The position numbers and the translations under genes are program-made. Positions 38,120 to 49,889 of a stretch of DNA of 64,000 nucleotides are shown piece by piece (position 1 is the first letter of the stretch; every line of letters starts with the position of its first letter). This stretch comes from Vespa crabro. Taxonomy: Eukaryota > Arthropoda > Insecta > Hymenoptera > Vespidae. The stretch lies in NCBI RefSeq assembly GCF_910589235.1, contig NC_060969.1, positions 4,705,996 to 4,769,995 on the forward strand, in the 5' to 3' direction. A model generated the notes under the pieces. It saw only the letters and a list, made by a program, of their open reading frames with translations, had not been told where the DNA came from and searched no databases.

Positions 38120-38172
38120 CTAAATCCAACCCCAGAACCTTGGCACCCTTCGCAGGGTTGCAAACGAGCTAC
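38120..38172 (-). CDS. Candidate small coding exon with a CxxCxGSG motif
   Basis: Fifty-three bases on the minus strand end at a strong donor (GATTTAG|GTAAGC at 38119-38115). The open phase reads VARLQPCEGCQGSGVGF, whose CxxCxGSG pattern resembles one repeat of DnaJ-type or related cysteine-rich zinc-binding modules. The proposed acceptor (TTCAACTAAAAG) is weak, and one motif of this length can arise by chance. The neighbouring minus frame (38169-38411) is in another phase. Confidence 0.15.
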
Positions 38173-40071
38173 CTTTTAGTTGAAGTTGAGGCAACGCGTG
38201 GACGTCGAGGGAGATGGTAGTAGTGGCGGTAGATGGTGGACCAAATATAATCGTACGAAAGAAGTAGGTGGAACCGAGGATGAAAGGGACTACGGAAAGT
38301 TTGAAACGAACGATTCGAGAGGGGTGGCGGGAGAAAAAGAGCGTGACACCATAAGGTTACGCCTGTTTTGTAGACAGATTCGTTACGGCCAATATAATGG
38401 CTATTTACCATACTACGTATACTAGATTAACTATTGCCAATGGCCAATAAAATTATTCAAGGTACAACATTATGATACACTCGTCGATTCGTCGAACGGT
38501 GTCCGTGAAGAAACGCCTCTTTCAATCTTGCGATATATCCAGTCTATCACGGACTATTTCAATTATCCGTTACGATCAGACATCGGGTGTCTCTCGATCG
38601 ACCGTCAGCCAGTCGTAACACTTGCGAGGGATAAACGACGACGATCGAGGAGGCGTGTGAACTCTTCCGTAAATTGACCTTATCTTCTCACAATAAAAAT
38701 CTTTCTAATACGAGAAAGAATCTTTCTTGTCGTTCGTGATCGAACAATGATAACCGAGATTATATCCAAGTTCAGATATTTTTTTTCATATAATATTTTC
38801 TCACAATTAAAAATGTGACAAAATCGCAACCTCTACGTTTGCTATACAATCTTATTAAAAATAAAAAAAAAATATATATATATATATATTCATTTATCTA
38901 CTTTTAACCAAAGGACATTGGAATCACCAGAAGAAATTTCCACAAAGTTCCGAGAGTCGATCAAAAGGAAAGGTAAACGACACCATGGCGTTGCAAAAAA
39001 TAGGATGGAGAGGGAAGGGATACATAAGGAATAATAGTGAAGTTTAGGAAGAAAGTTTGAGAAGGAAAAGGCGATGTTTCTAATGTTGGGGGAGGAAGAA
39101 GATTCGTAAGGTGCGTATAGCCACGGGGGTGTTAGTCGTGCGTGCGCGGTCCACGAAGATTCTGCTCCGCGGGTTCCCATGGGCAGGTTGGCCCACCCAT
39201 GGCTTTTTCACGATGCGCCAGGGAGGCAGCGTTCAAGAAATGGCACGCCAGGGGCTGACACGTCGTACGGAGAAACGGATAGAGTCCTTCGTTCCTCCTG
39301 ACAGCGGGACATCTCGACTATACCTTGAGTACCTTTGCCGAGTAAGCGAGCCAAAAAATGGGAGAGGTAGAGAGAGAGAGAGAGAGAAAGGGCATCAACA
39401 ACACAAACTGCCAGATATAAACGTGTAATTCTTTCGTGCTTTGCACTCATTGTTCCCCTAAACTATGGATTGCGCCATTGTCATGAATATCGTGAAGACC
39501 GACCAAGTTCGAGCTGAAAGAAAGAGAGAAAGAGAGACCTGTAAGCGAGAATCTTTCTATCCTTTTTTATCCAACGTTCTGCAACAGGACGAAGGACATT
39601 ATTTTCGAACACAGTGTCATCCATACGTAACCTGCAGCACCTTCTACTCGTTACCTCCAGCCATTGTTCAGGCAAAAGCCTTGCACTTGACTCATCTCTT
39701 CTTCACAACTCGCTTTTCTTCTCTCGATGAATCGGCCCTTATGATATTAAGAACTCGTCATCGAGTCTATGGTAGTTTTTTCAAAGAAATCTGGATTCAA
39801 ACAAATTTCATGGTCTTTTCTTTTTTTCTTCTTTTCTTCTTGGAAAAAAAAAAAGAGAAGAAAAGGAATCAGTCAAGGTGTCGATAAGATTTTCGCACGA
39901 TCGAACGAAAGAAGGATCGTGAGAGAAGTTGCTCAATTAATGAGTCCCTTTAATCCGGCCATTTGGCTGGCGAATGACTTTTCATTCCACCCCCGAAGCA
40001 TAATTCGATCCGCGGTCCCCGGTCTTTGGTCGGTTGAACCGCCTAAGTGAGGATGTTATGGCGACCCCTCT

Positions 40072-40079
<8 letters not shown>

Positions 40080-40112
<33 letters not shown>
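40080..40112. repeat. (GA)n microsatellite
   Basis: Pure GA run of about 16 units next to GC-balanced sequence (GCGGTCCCCGG and TTATGGCGACC words) at 39.99-40.07 kb. Confidence 0.95.
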
Positions 40113-40115
<3 letters not shown>

Positions 40116-40411
40116 TTTTAACCCACGAAGGAAACATCGGCGTTCCCCATACTAAAGGCATCAGCCACTTATCTGGCACGCGCATCGGATTGCGTTCCTT
40201 ATCGCTGCGCTGCACTACTTTCACTACGATCTTCCCTTCCCTTCGTAAATGACACGAACGATGGAAAGTAAACCAAAGCACCAGAAAGAGAGGGAGAGAG
40301 AGAGAGAAAGCGAGAGAATTTATCTCGATTTACGATGGCCCCTTCGATCTCGTCGAATCTACTTGACCATATAAAAGAGTAAGAATATCGATAACGATTT
40401 AGCCACAATTT

Positions 40412-40412
40412 T

Positions 40413-40444
<32 letters not shown>

Positions 40445-40446
40445 TA
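40412..40446. repeat. (TTTC)n tetranucleotide repeat
   Basis: About eight TTTC units. Confidence 0.95.
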
Positions 40447-40532
40447 TCTAAACTCGTTAATATTATTTTATTGTTTGTAGGGTATATAGATATACGATGA
40501 TATAAAAAATAAATCCGCTATGAATTCATACA

Positions 40533-40538
40533 CACACG

Positions 40539-40598
<60 letters not shown>
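40533..40598. repeat. (CA)(TA)n microsatellite
   Basis: Short CA run passing into about 27 TA units. Confidence 0.95.
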
Positions 40599-40599
<1 letters not shown>

Positions 40600-41943
40600 G
40601 TATAAAAAGTTCAGTCATATATTATATCACGAAAGATTCAGTCGTATGGGGCCCCTACGTGTGTCAACGTCTTATTCTTATTCTTAGGGGGGGTCTATAG
40701 AGAAGCATGGGAAAAAGGTTTGTGGACCCAGTGTGTATTATATCTCGACTCCATTATATAGCTGAAGTGCATTAAAATGTTGATAAATAGTTTACGGTCT
40801 TGGACTTGACTCTCTTTCTGTTTCTTAATGCTGCATCAGCCACTGTGTCAAATATAACCGAGTAAATTTCTTCTCGAAATGTATCCGTTTACCCTCTTCG
40901 AATGGAAACGATATTTTCATCAGACTGAAAAGAAAGAAAAAAAAAAAAAAAAGGAAAAAGAAAGGAAAAAAGGAAAAGAAAAAAAATGATACTTAAAATC
41001 CTTTTGAAGTATTTTTTTTGATTCTCACGAGTTCAGGTAGAACGAAAAAAGACAACATTTTTGACCAAACGTATCCATAAATGTTCGGACCTAACTGTTT
41101 CGAAGGAAACTTAATGGGTCTCGGATTTAGATCTTAGGTAAAAACAGAGAAAGAAAGAAAGAAAGAAAGAGAAAAAGAGAACGAAAGAGAGAGAGAGAGA
41201 AAAAGAGAGAGAAAGGAGACGGTTCATAAGTCAGACCGGCACGCGATCGTAAGTCAGGATCTTTACGGTGTTCTTGGCTCGGAAAAAGCCGGAAAATTAT
41301 GCAAAATCTTCTAAGAAGAATGTTTTTCCCTGGTCCGTCGGCGAACGCGTAGTCGACTGACAGTTAAAATCAGGAACCCTTCATGAATCAAAACACGATC
41401 TCTCATCTAGTGACAAATAAATTATTTCGACTTAACAAAAATGTACCTTTTTAAAAATGTCGTCGTCCTGTACACGCCAGATCAATGTGCCTATTTCTCT
41501 TCCTTTCTCTGTGTCTCCCTTTTTTTTATTTTCCTCGCGAATTAAAAGAGTTCTGTGTCTCGTCTGCCGCTATTAGAGTGACTCTGTTAAAAAGAAGAAG
41601 CTAACAAAAGAGAGAGAGGCAGAGAGAGAGGGAGATAAAGAGAGAAAAAAGAAAAGATAAAGAGAAAATAAAAGAAGAAGAACCTCATACGGATCCGCGT
41701 TTCCACGAAGTGCCAGCGACCCAGTCGTGTAATACTTGGAAGCGACTGACGATGATCAATGAAATAGTCCGTAGGCGTGTTGGTGGCTGCTTCTCGATCT
41801 CCAGAAAGACCAGAGCATGAATACAAGGAGTAAGAGTGAGAAACAGAGAGAGAGAGAGAGAGAAGAAACGAGATGGTCACATATACGCACATACAATTAA
41901 ACGCTCACATAGCGAAGGTTCAGTAGAAAACATATAGAGTTGC

Positions 41944-41949
<6 letters not shown>

Positions 41950-42005
<56 letters not shown>
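41950..42005. repeat. (TA)n microsatellite
   Basis: About 28 perfect TA units. The overlapping YIYIYI frames are artefacts. Confidence 0.97.
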
Positions 42006-42010
<5 letters not shown>

Positions 42011-43171
42011 GGCTCGGATCCGGCCACGTATAATTGATAGACTGAGATGCCGGCATAATACCGGATAATTTGTCCGGCTACCCGAACACAATCAGACTTA
42101 TTGCCGCTGAACGGATGCACCGCATCCGTAATCTTTTATACCTTGCGTGGCGTTCCTCTCCTTCTTCTCTGCATATTCACGCATATTCCGTCTCTCCCTC
42201 TCTCTCTCTCTCTTTTTTTACTTGGATACACACACGTGAAGATAACCCTTTGGAAAAGTGTCTTGTTACCCGGCGATATTAATCCGGCCCATTAAAAAGT
42301 GGACGAATGAAAAATAGGAACGCAAAAGAAGCATCGAGTCTACTTTGGCTACCTGTGTTTGGAACGACGGATGGATGTTGCTATAGAAAAGGTCCTCACA
42401 CCCAAATTGTCTTCGATCATCTTCAAGTTATCAACTTTGTCCAATCATTTCTAATAAACGATTTGTCCGATTCTTTGATTCAGTCAAATATGTTCTGATT
42501 TTAATGAAAGACGATTAGAACTGTCCACTGCTTCGTAAAACATTCTCATTGATATACACTTTTCTACGTCGAACAAATGATTCTATATACACGAGTCGTT
42601 CCAGTTTCATGTATATATATATATATATATATATGTATATGTGTGTGTGTGTGTGTGTATTTTTTTTTCGTTGGAAATACTCTTCGAGTCGATCGATTTC
42701 TCGAATGTCAACGTGCAAACGCAAACGAGTTATTCGTATTGTCCTAAGATGGTCGGAATCCCAGGAAGACATCGTGAATGAGCAGTAGGGGTCTCTAGGT
42801 TATACTCTAACCGATAGTATAGACGACACCTAACGTGCACCTTGTATAATGTTCCCATTCGTCATGAAAGACCGCATATGAAAGAAAGAGAGAGAGAAGG
42901 AATCATATGAGTATACATATATATATATATACCATATATGTATATATAGATATATATAATATAGAATCAGAGAGAGAGAAAGGGAGCAAAAGATCTCTCG
43001 AAGGCGGTTGAAAACGCGTTTGGGGTGGTCTCACGTGGACGTGCCAGTAGGGACATCACGCTGAGAGAGTCGAGAAGTCCTTAATTGAAACGTTTTCTTT
43101 CATTTATTATTTCGTAAGCTTGAGATGTCATCTTCTTTACTTGGAAGGATGAACAACAACAAAGGGAGAGG

Positions 43172-43177
43172 GAGAAT

Positions 43178-43236
<59 letters not shown>
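43172..43236. repeat. (GATA)/(GA)n microsatellite
   Basis: GATA units followed by about 25 GA units. About 60 bases downstream a good plus-strand acceptor-like site (TTTCTCTTCTTCAG near 43295) occurs, with no long frame after it. Confidence 0.95.
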
Positions 43237-43241
<5 letters not shown>

Positions 43242-43894
43242 GAAAAATTATCTCGACGAAATTGGTTCATCTAACTTTACCTTTCTCTTCTTCAGAAAAA
43301 TTATTATTCTCTACTACCGACGAATAGTTGGATTTAAATGTGATATTACATATTCCATTTGATTTAACTACTCGAAACTTATCAAAGATCGCGATTTTCT
43401 TTGGGAAAAAAAACTTTAACATGTTCAATCGAAATTTTTCACATAACCAAGTGTTAAAAATTAAGGATGTACCAACGTGTCGTCCATCCTCTCATAGAAC
43501 GAACGTTCATTCGTAAAAGTGTACGTCACAATATTAAGGATTTTTCACGAGTCCGTACGGAAAATAGAAGAATAAGTAGAAGAAGAGGAGGAGGAGGAAA
43601 AGGAAAAGGAGGAAGAAGAAGAACAAGAAAAAAGGAATAGAAAGAGAAGGAGAAGAAGAAGCAAGGCAGTCCGGATTGCAGTTAGGCGGATAAGATCTGT
43701 TCATCCCCTACGGGGATATGGGAGGGAGACATCGCGGTTTCAACGTCACTCCTATCAACCCCTCTCTTCTGGCTTCCTGGGCTGGACGAAAGCCCTTCTC
43801 TGCGTCCCTGGGGCTTTTATACGGCGGTCGTTTCGCTTTACTACCGCGATACTCCTTGGTTATACGGGCAGCTCTGAACAAGAGAAAGAAAGAA

Positions 43895-44066
43895 AGAGAC
43901 AAAAAGAGAGAGAGAGAGATAGAGAGAGAGAAAAAGAGGGAGAGAGAAAGATAGTGAGGCCTTCCCGCTCCGATTTTTCCTCCGGAATGTCAAGCTCCGC
44001 CTCGTCCTTTCTCTCTCCTCTCTCTCTCTCTCTCCCTCTGTCTCTGTCTCTCTCTATTTCTTTCTC
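43895..44066. repeat. GA tract and CT tract in opposite orientation
   Basis: A GA-rich run (about 43895-43950) and a CT-rich run (about 44008-44066) sit about 60 bases apart as a potential inverted purine/pyrimidine pair. Confidence 0.9.
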
Positions 44067-44426
44067 TCCGTCACGAGAAACGACTCGTCCCTGGATAACT
44101 GCCGATCGAATGGAAATACGAACGTAACGCGGAACTTGTATCGGATCAGAAAAATTTATAAGAGTCACTTGTGAAACGTAAATTTCATTGCTGTCTCCAG
44201 ACGAATGAGAATTTTCATTTCTATCGAGATTCGATAAGTTTCCCCATGATGACCATCGTTCCCAATCGAGATTCTCACTCGAACGGGATCAACAAGAACT
44301 ACTCGAAAAATGCAGAAACGAAGCTTTTCCGTCGACTTATATTATTCCTCTTCCACTGTGAAAGACACAGAAGCGGATGGTCATCATAAAAATTCTAATT
44401 TCGTGAACCACTTCCGTGTGTATATT

Positions 44427-44474
<48 letters not shown>
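44427..44474. repeat. (TA)n microsatellite
   Basis: About 22 TA units with one TG interruption. Confidence 0.95.
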
Positions 44475-44476
<2 letters not shown>

Positions 44477-44869
44477 ACCAATGTCCTGCATATCAAATCG
44501 CCGAGCATATACGAGCTCTCTTTTCTTCTTCTATCTCGTATGCTCATCAAATCTTCTTGCTTTTATAACTCTTCTCTTTGTTTTTCCACGATATACCAAG
44601 CGCTACCGGTTATAACCATGAACAATTATTCTTCATTGAATAAATTCTGCTAAATATATAAGGAGAATGATTCGACAATCAAATTCTCTTTTTCTGTATC
44701 GTTCCTGCGATTACATGAGAAAAAAAGAAAGGAAAAAAAAATCCGGGGAAAAAAGAAAGAAAAATATAGAAATAAAAAGAGCAATTAATTTTCATTGAAT
44801 AAATTTTTCTGGAGAATCAAAAACCATGGAGCATACCACTGCCCTTTATCATTTCTACAATTTTACGAT

Positions 44870-44873
<4 letters not shown>

Positions 44874-44910
<37 letters not shown>

Positions 44911-44930
44911 AGAGAGAAAGAAAGAAAGCG
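44874..44930. repeat. (GA)n microsatellite
   Basis: GA run followed by GAAA units. Confidence 0.95.
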
Positions 44931-45239
44931 AGGTTAAGTTATCATAAAAATTCTAATTTCACGAAGCCCTTTTCGTTGGAACATCTACCGAGTATACGCG
45001 TTAGTATGTTATAGTAAGAGTTTGTGGTTGTGCTGGTGTTGGAAGGGAGGATGTGGGGGGAGGGAAAGGGGGTAGCTCTCCCTTATCGGAACTTTATGGT
45101 TTTATACTTTATATTTTGCAGCGCGTACACGGTACACCCGCCCTCCCTTTTTCCTACTGCATTTCCCTCTCTTCTCTTTTCTCTCTTACTCTCTCTCCCT
45201 CTCTTTCTCTCTTTTTCTTTCTATATTCGTCTCGCTCAG

Positions 45240-45401
45240 AATCGTTGTATGCAGGACGTGCACGCGGTCGTTCCTCCCGCCTCTGAGCTCAGAGATATTA
45301 TGCCATTGGAGTGGTGGTTGCTCTGCTTCCGAGCAACGCTCCGAGATTTTATTCGAGAAATCCTTCGAGAAGCACTCGCTTGTTCTCTGTCCGGGAGTTG
45401 A
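45240..45401 (+). CDS. Candidate terminal coding exon, product unknown
   Basis: A long CT tract ends in a strong acceptor (ATTCGTCTCGCTCAG before 45240). The frame that follows is open for 53 codons to TGA and has ordinary composition: it begins NRCMQDVHAVV and contains EWWLLCF and an amphipathic RDFIREILREAL stretch. The minus strand is also open over these bases from an ATG. Part of the helical region comes from two near-repeats of a TCGAGA-containing word. No family was recognised. Confidence 0.2.
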   Translation, partial: NRCMQDVHAVVPPASELRDIMPLEWWLLCFRATLRDFIREILREALACSLSGS

Positions 45402-45904
45402 GTAATTACCTATGCGATTGAAGGATAACATGCTAAGGGAATGTAAACGAGTCGTTGATTTTTTTCCTTAGGAGCAAAAAAAAAAGGAGGAAAGAAAGAA
45501 AAAAAGAACGAAAGAGAAATAAAAAAGAAAAAAAAACAGCAGTAAAGTAGAAACCAAAGGAACGTGTTTTTTTTTTTTTTTTTATTTTTTCTCTTTTTTT
45601 TAACGACTAATTAAAATCATAATCTACATATATAATATTACTATGACGAACTTAGAATTGTTCGAACATAATGGACGATTCGATCTTGCTCCATTTCTAA
45701 ACGATTTATATATATGGCTGCACCTAGGATAGTCACGTCGATAGACTTTCTCTAAGGAGAACGGTAAGCAAATGATGTTTGCCGAAGGGAAAGAGAAATC
45801 GATCGATCGTGATTCTCGTGCTAAAATCGACGAGAAACGAACGAGGAAGTGAGTATGAATAGGCACGATACGAAGATGATCGGTACTGAATAACTCAAAG
45901 AAAA

Positions 45905-45970
45905 GATGATGATGATTATGATGATGATGATGATGATGATAATAATAATAAAAATTATAATAATAATGCT
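45905..45970. repeat. (GAT)n/(AAT)n trinucleotide repeat
   Basis: GAT units pass into AAT units with interruptions. Confidence 0.9.
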
Positions 45971-46149
45971 AATATAAAGACAAAAGTAAACAAAAAAATA
46001 ATACTATTTCATCTCTGAAACTTGTCAATGGTATTGCCGATTGATTAGAAAGGAAATAATTGTTGATAGTAAAAGTAGATTACAAATATGTTGATATTTA
46101 ATTCCATAAAATGTAACGTAAAATATTGTAAAAGATTCGCAAAAAAAGA

Positions 46150-46202
46150 TGTCGTCGTCGTCGTCGTCGTCGTTGTCCTCCTCCTCCTCCTCCTCCTCCT
46201 CA
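46150..46202. repeat. (CGT)n(CCT)n trinucleotide repeat
   Basis: About eight CGT units followed by about eight CCT units. Confidence 0.95.
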
Positions 46203-46729
46203 CCCCCTTCGAAAGGAATAACATTCGGGAGGTTGACGATTATCGTTCGTCATTGACATCACTGGCTCCCATGGTAGTCGTAGCACGATGTCATCTCGGT
46301 ATCGCGTTATCGCATCGGATATACGTACACGTTCATAACCGGCGAGGTATTACGATTCACTTTAGCACAATGGATATTGTTACCGGTTGACGTGTGACTG
46401 ACAGCCGCGGCTTTTCTGAATGCATCTCTCAGAACTCCGTTCTCGTTCGTTCGCGCACGCCCGCTTGCATTCGCTGCATCGTGTACACGTAGTATATGTA
46501 CATCGAAGGATATGGATTTCGAATCGATTTAACGTCGATAGTAGAGTAGAGTCGACGTAGGCATTGCTAACTTGGCCTTTTCAATGCTTTATCATCATGG
46601 GATTTATCAACGAATTTTCCATGTAAAAAGTAATCTATAATTATCGTTTTCCTATAAGTACTTTACAAACGTCTAATTGTATATAGAAAATCAGATAATA
46701 AAGAAAGTCTAGCGTTCTTTGGAATTTCA

Positions 46730-46930
46730 CAAAGTTCCTCGTACGGGCTGAACTGATACGTGGAATTCGGGAGATTTCTAATCCAGGCCACGTGAGAGCG
46801 ACATTTAAAAGTTACGCGGATAACGAAGCGCGAGACTCGCTAATGAAAGGCCCTGTAGCAATAGGACCGCTAATTAACAGCTTCTCGGGGAGTTAATTTG
46901 AATACAAGCTGGCCAGGCAGCTTACACGTC
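46730..46930. promoter_or_regulatory. Possible conserved enhancer-like block with homeodomain cores
   Basis: Non-repetitive sequence with GCCACGTGAG (an E-box), GATAACG, GCTAATTAAC and GTTAATTTG within 120 bases, bounded downstream by a CT tract. No frame is credible. This density of TAATTA and E-box words in complex sequence is typical of developmental enhancers, but conservation cannot be tested here. Confidence 0.3.
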
Positions 46931-46946
46931 GCTTCTGTATCATGGA

Positions 46947-46954
46947 CTCTCTCC

Positions 46955-46987
<33 letters not shown>

Positions 46988-47101
46988 TCTCTCTGTGCAT
47001 TTATGTGTACGCATATGCACGCGTGTGCGTGTGTCCAAGTCCTATAGGCGTTGGTCCGTGCGACGTGTATATGTGTAAACGTTGTAGCTTGATTCCTGCT
47101 G

Positions 47102-47134
<33 letters not shown>

Positions 47135-47150
47135 CCTCCCTCTCTCTCGT
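46947..47150. repeat. Two CT tracts with an intervening alternating purine/pyrimidine stretch
   Basis: CT runs at about 46947-46995 and 47101-47150 flank a GTGTACGCATATGCACGC-type alternating stretch with Z-DNA-like character. Confidence 0.9.
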
Positions 47151-47173
47151 TTGCTCTTTCTCTCTATCTCCAG

Positions 47174-47364
47174 CTCGGACTCAGGTCTGCCAACCGTAGA
47201 AGCGACTAATTTAAATACACATGTCGATGCGTGCGAAGATTGCACCTATGTCCCGCGTCCCTACCGAGAGAATCTTTTCTCTCTTTCTTTCTCTTTCTCC
47301 GTCTCTATTTCTCTGTCTTGCTACCAAACCGATACATATAATGTTATGCGACGACAGCGAACAG
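47174..47364 (+). CDS. Candidate internal exon, product unknown
   Basis: A strong acceptor (CTCTTTCTCTCTATCTCCAG before 47174) opens a frame that begins SDSGLPTVEATNLNTHVDAC and ends at AACAG|GTAACT (47365). The residues outside the internal CT run have ordinary composition, including acidic and cysteine residues. The frame also continues past the donor to a stop at 47492. The CT run in the middle, read as SLSFSFSVSISLS, argues against a folded protein, so a 5' untranslated exon is at least as likely. Confidence 0.2.
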
Positions 47365-47649
47365 GTAACTTCACCTACGTCAGCATCGCATTGATAGAAA
47401 CTCCAGAAATCGAGCGTGATCCTATCCAACCTCTTTCTCGTCCTTTAAACTTTCGTGATAAAGAAGAAAAGGGAAAAGAAAAAAAAATATAAAGAAATAA
47501 AAAAAGAAAAATCTTTAAACGTGCAAGTAAATGACGATAAGGCCATTGGAATTATTTCCAGCGAGTGAGTAATAGAAATAACATCCCACGATTCTATCTC
47601 TATCTCTCTCCTTCTTTCGATCTCTCCGACTGTATAGATCCTAATCGTC

Positions 47650-47800
47650 GTTCTGGTTTTACAGGCGCATAATTTACGATCGCATTGTCCTACGCCTTTT
47701 ATGACCATAATTCCACGGTTTTATGATCGCTCACGTCTATCGTGCGATAATAAAGTCCACGCGCGAATTACTACGATTGAACTCTATAATTATGGTTTTC
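47650..47800. promoter_or_regulatory. Possible conserved block with TTTATGA motifs
   Basis: An acceptor-like TTCTGGTTTTACAG lies at 47651-47664. After it come CGCCTTTTATGACC, the 18-mer CCACGGTTTTATGATCGC (47713-47730) and several TATCG/GATCG words. The 18-mer differs at one position from 10514-10531. TTTATGA/G resembles Caudal or Abd-B-type sites. A regulatory role is inferred. Confidence 0.3.
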
Positions 47801-48561
47801 CTCGCTGGCAGTGATGATAAAACGCGATGGAAATAGGTGCGCACGTTTGGTACGTGAAATGGAAAACTTTCCATTTGGACGAACACGCGTTCTCCAAAGA
47901 GGAACGAGTTCAAACGAGTGCTTGATTTTCGTGTTGTACGTTCGTTTTTTAAAAGAACGCATAACAGAAGCGAAGGAAGGAGGATACGCAGAGGAATGTA
48001 AGAGGTCTGCTACGAGAAGAGGTGCCAGGAGAAGGACTCGAGCTTTGCATACGTCCGGTTAGTCATATCGCTCAGGTGGCATTGAATCTGCTGAATCGCT
48101 AATGAGACTACGAATCGACAAGCCTCGTCCGAGAAAAAAGCCAACGGAGCGTAACCAGCCAGGCCGGTTTCTTGAAGCTTCGTTGCTCCTTCGCTGCCTC
48201 GTCGTTCTCTCTCCTCGTTTCGTCCTCCCTCCCCCGCCCTCCCCTCCCTCTCTCTCTCTCTCTCTCTCTTCCTCTTCGTCGTTCCCTGAAGAACGCGCTT
48301 TCTACATCTTAGATCTGAATTTCAAAATACGCGCGCCGTCAACCTTAAAGGCGTAGAAGAAATATAAATGCTACGGGGGCTATGATTCACTTCTCTGACA
48401 CTTTTCCTAGAGTGGAGATTCCGCCTGAAGAGATCGATACGTCCTTTCCTATTAACGCTCGCCACTTTCACCGGCAGCCAGTGTTACACTTATGACGTAG
48501 CGCTTACGATAGAATCGATATCCTCGATAACATCGGTTACGAGTTCGCCGGCACCTTAATT

Positions 48562-48786
48562 TCATATCGAAGGTATATCGTTGAACGTGTACGACCCTTT
48601 TCCATCGCCATCGTTGACCAGTCGCTTGGCAAGATGCTCGATCAGGACGATTACGCTCTTTCCTGCTCGAGGAGGACACTTTTGGCGTATATCAAAGATA
48701 CAACATCGTCCTTCGAATTGAACGGCTGTGCCTACTACTAACCGGGAAGCAGCTGCCGGAATTGGTACTTTGATCGGATAAGGCAC
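48562..48786 (-). CDS. Unidentified minus-strand open frame of non-repetitive composition
   Basis: A 74-codon frame opens directly after a TAA at a possible acceptor (CAAAATTAAG). It reads with normal amino-acid composition, including VGTAVQFEGRCCIFDIRQ and IEHLAKRLVNDGDGKG, and ends at TGA. An overlapping minus frame (48452-48679) is also open. The plus strand is open in part too, reflecting the local G+C. No family was recognised. It could be a real exon, a decayed gene or a conserved regulatory block. Confidence 0.2.
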   Translation of the reverse strand: MPYPIKVPIPAAASRLVVGTAVQFEGRCCIFDIRQKCPPRAGKSVIVLIEHLAKRLVNDGDGKGSYTFNDIPSI

Positions 48787-49489
48787 TTAATTTTGGACGT
48801 ATTAAGAACATATTTCTTTTCTTTTTTTTTTCTTTCTTTTTTTTTTTTTTTTTAACTCCTTCAAGAGTCATCGAATAGCGCTTGCGCGAGAGTCTAATAA
48901 AAGCTGGCCCCTGGGAATTCGGGGGAACGTTACTCGACGTCAAGGCGAGACGTAATAAATGATTTCGAAAGTACGATAATACGTATACCTATGTCAAAGA
49001 GAATTTCGATCGATTGAGACCGACCTTACTTATACGACTCGGCAAAATTCCTACACGCGATCGATCAAGGTATATGCATGTTATTACGATGTCGCGATTG
49101 ACGTCATTCTATCCTAGAGTACAATACGGTGAACCACGCTGTTAGCCGATATATATCACCGGATTCTCAATGAAAAAGATGAAAAAAATGAGATCGATAG
49201 GGCAACCGCTACAGTTTTTTTAATGACAATGGATTTGATTTATAAAACGAGTTAGCAAAAGCTCCTACATCGAAATATCTTGTAACGATAATACCCAAAA
49301 AATATTCAAGTTATATCTCATCCATATAAAGGTCAATGAGACACAGTACTTGCTTTGGTATAAATCGCGGCCATGATCTTTACTGCGAGGCTGCAACGAA
49401 TCAAAGTTAAAACCTCCAAGTAGCAACCCCGTCAACAGTGGGTAGATGCTGTCTGCAGGCACGGAGATGCGATCAATATTATACGCTTC

Positions 49490-49886
49490 TCTCTCTCTCT
49501 CCCCTACCAAAGAGTACTCTCCCTTCTCCACCCTCCTCCTCCTCCTCCTCTTCCTCCACCTCCTCCTCCAACCTCTAGCTCCACTTCCCTCCTCTTGGTA
49601 TCCCTCGTACCTCAGCTCGTGCTTTCTGTCTCTCTCGATTCGTGATTCTGTCTCTTCCTACGTTCGCGGATTCTCCTCTTGCCTCATTCTCCCTCTCTCC
49701 TTGTCTTCTCCCACTACTGTCTCTTCTTCCTCTTTCTCTATCTCCACCTTCTCGCTTTATCTCTCTCTCTCTCTCTCTCTCCCTCTCCCTTTCTCCCTGT
49801 TCTTCTCTCTTTCTATCTCACTGTTCGCGTTCATCCACCCTACGTCTCGCCCGTCCCTCCCCTCTCTCTCTCTCTCTCTCTTTCTC
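49490..49886. repeat. Long pyrimidine-rich region with several CT and CTC tracts
   Basis: CT runs near 49491, 49759 and 49862 and a CTC run near 49535-49570 make this 400-base block almost pure pyrimidine on the plus strand. The 194-residue S/L-rich frame over it is an artefact. Confidence 0.9.
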
Positions 49887-49889
49887 CGC

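Noticed and set aside
41897..42120. YIYIYI open frames over TA arrays (also near 5020, 32330, 42610, 44440 and 60560)
   Set aside because: The TA dinucleotide reads Tyr/Ile in every phase. There is no independent coding evidence.
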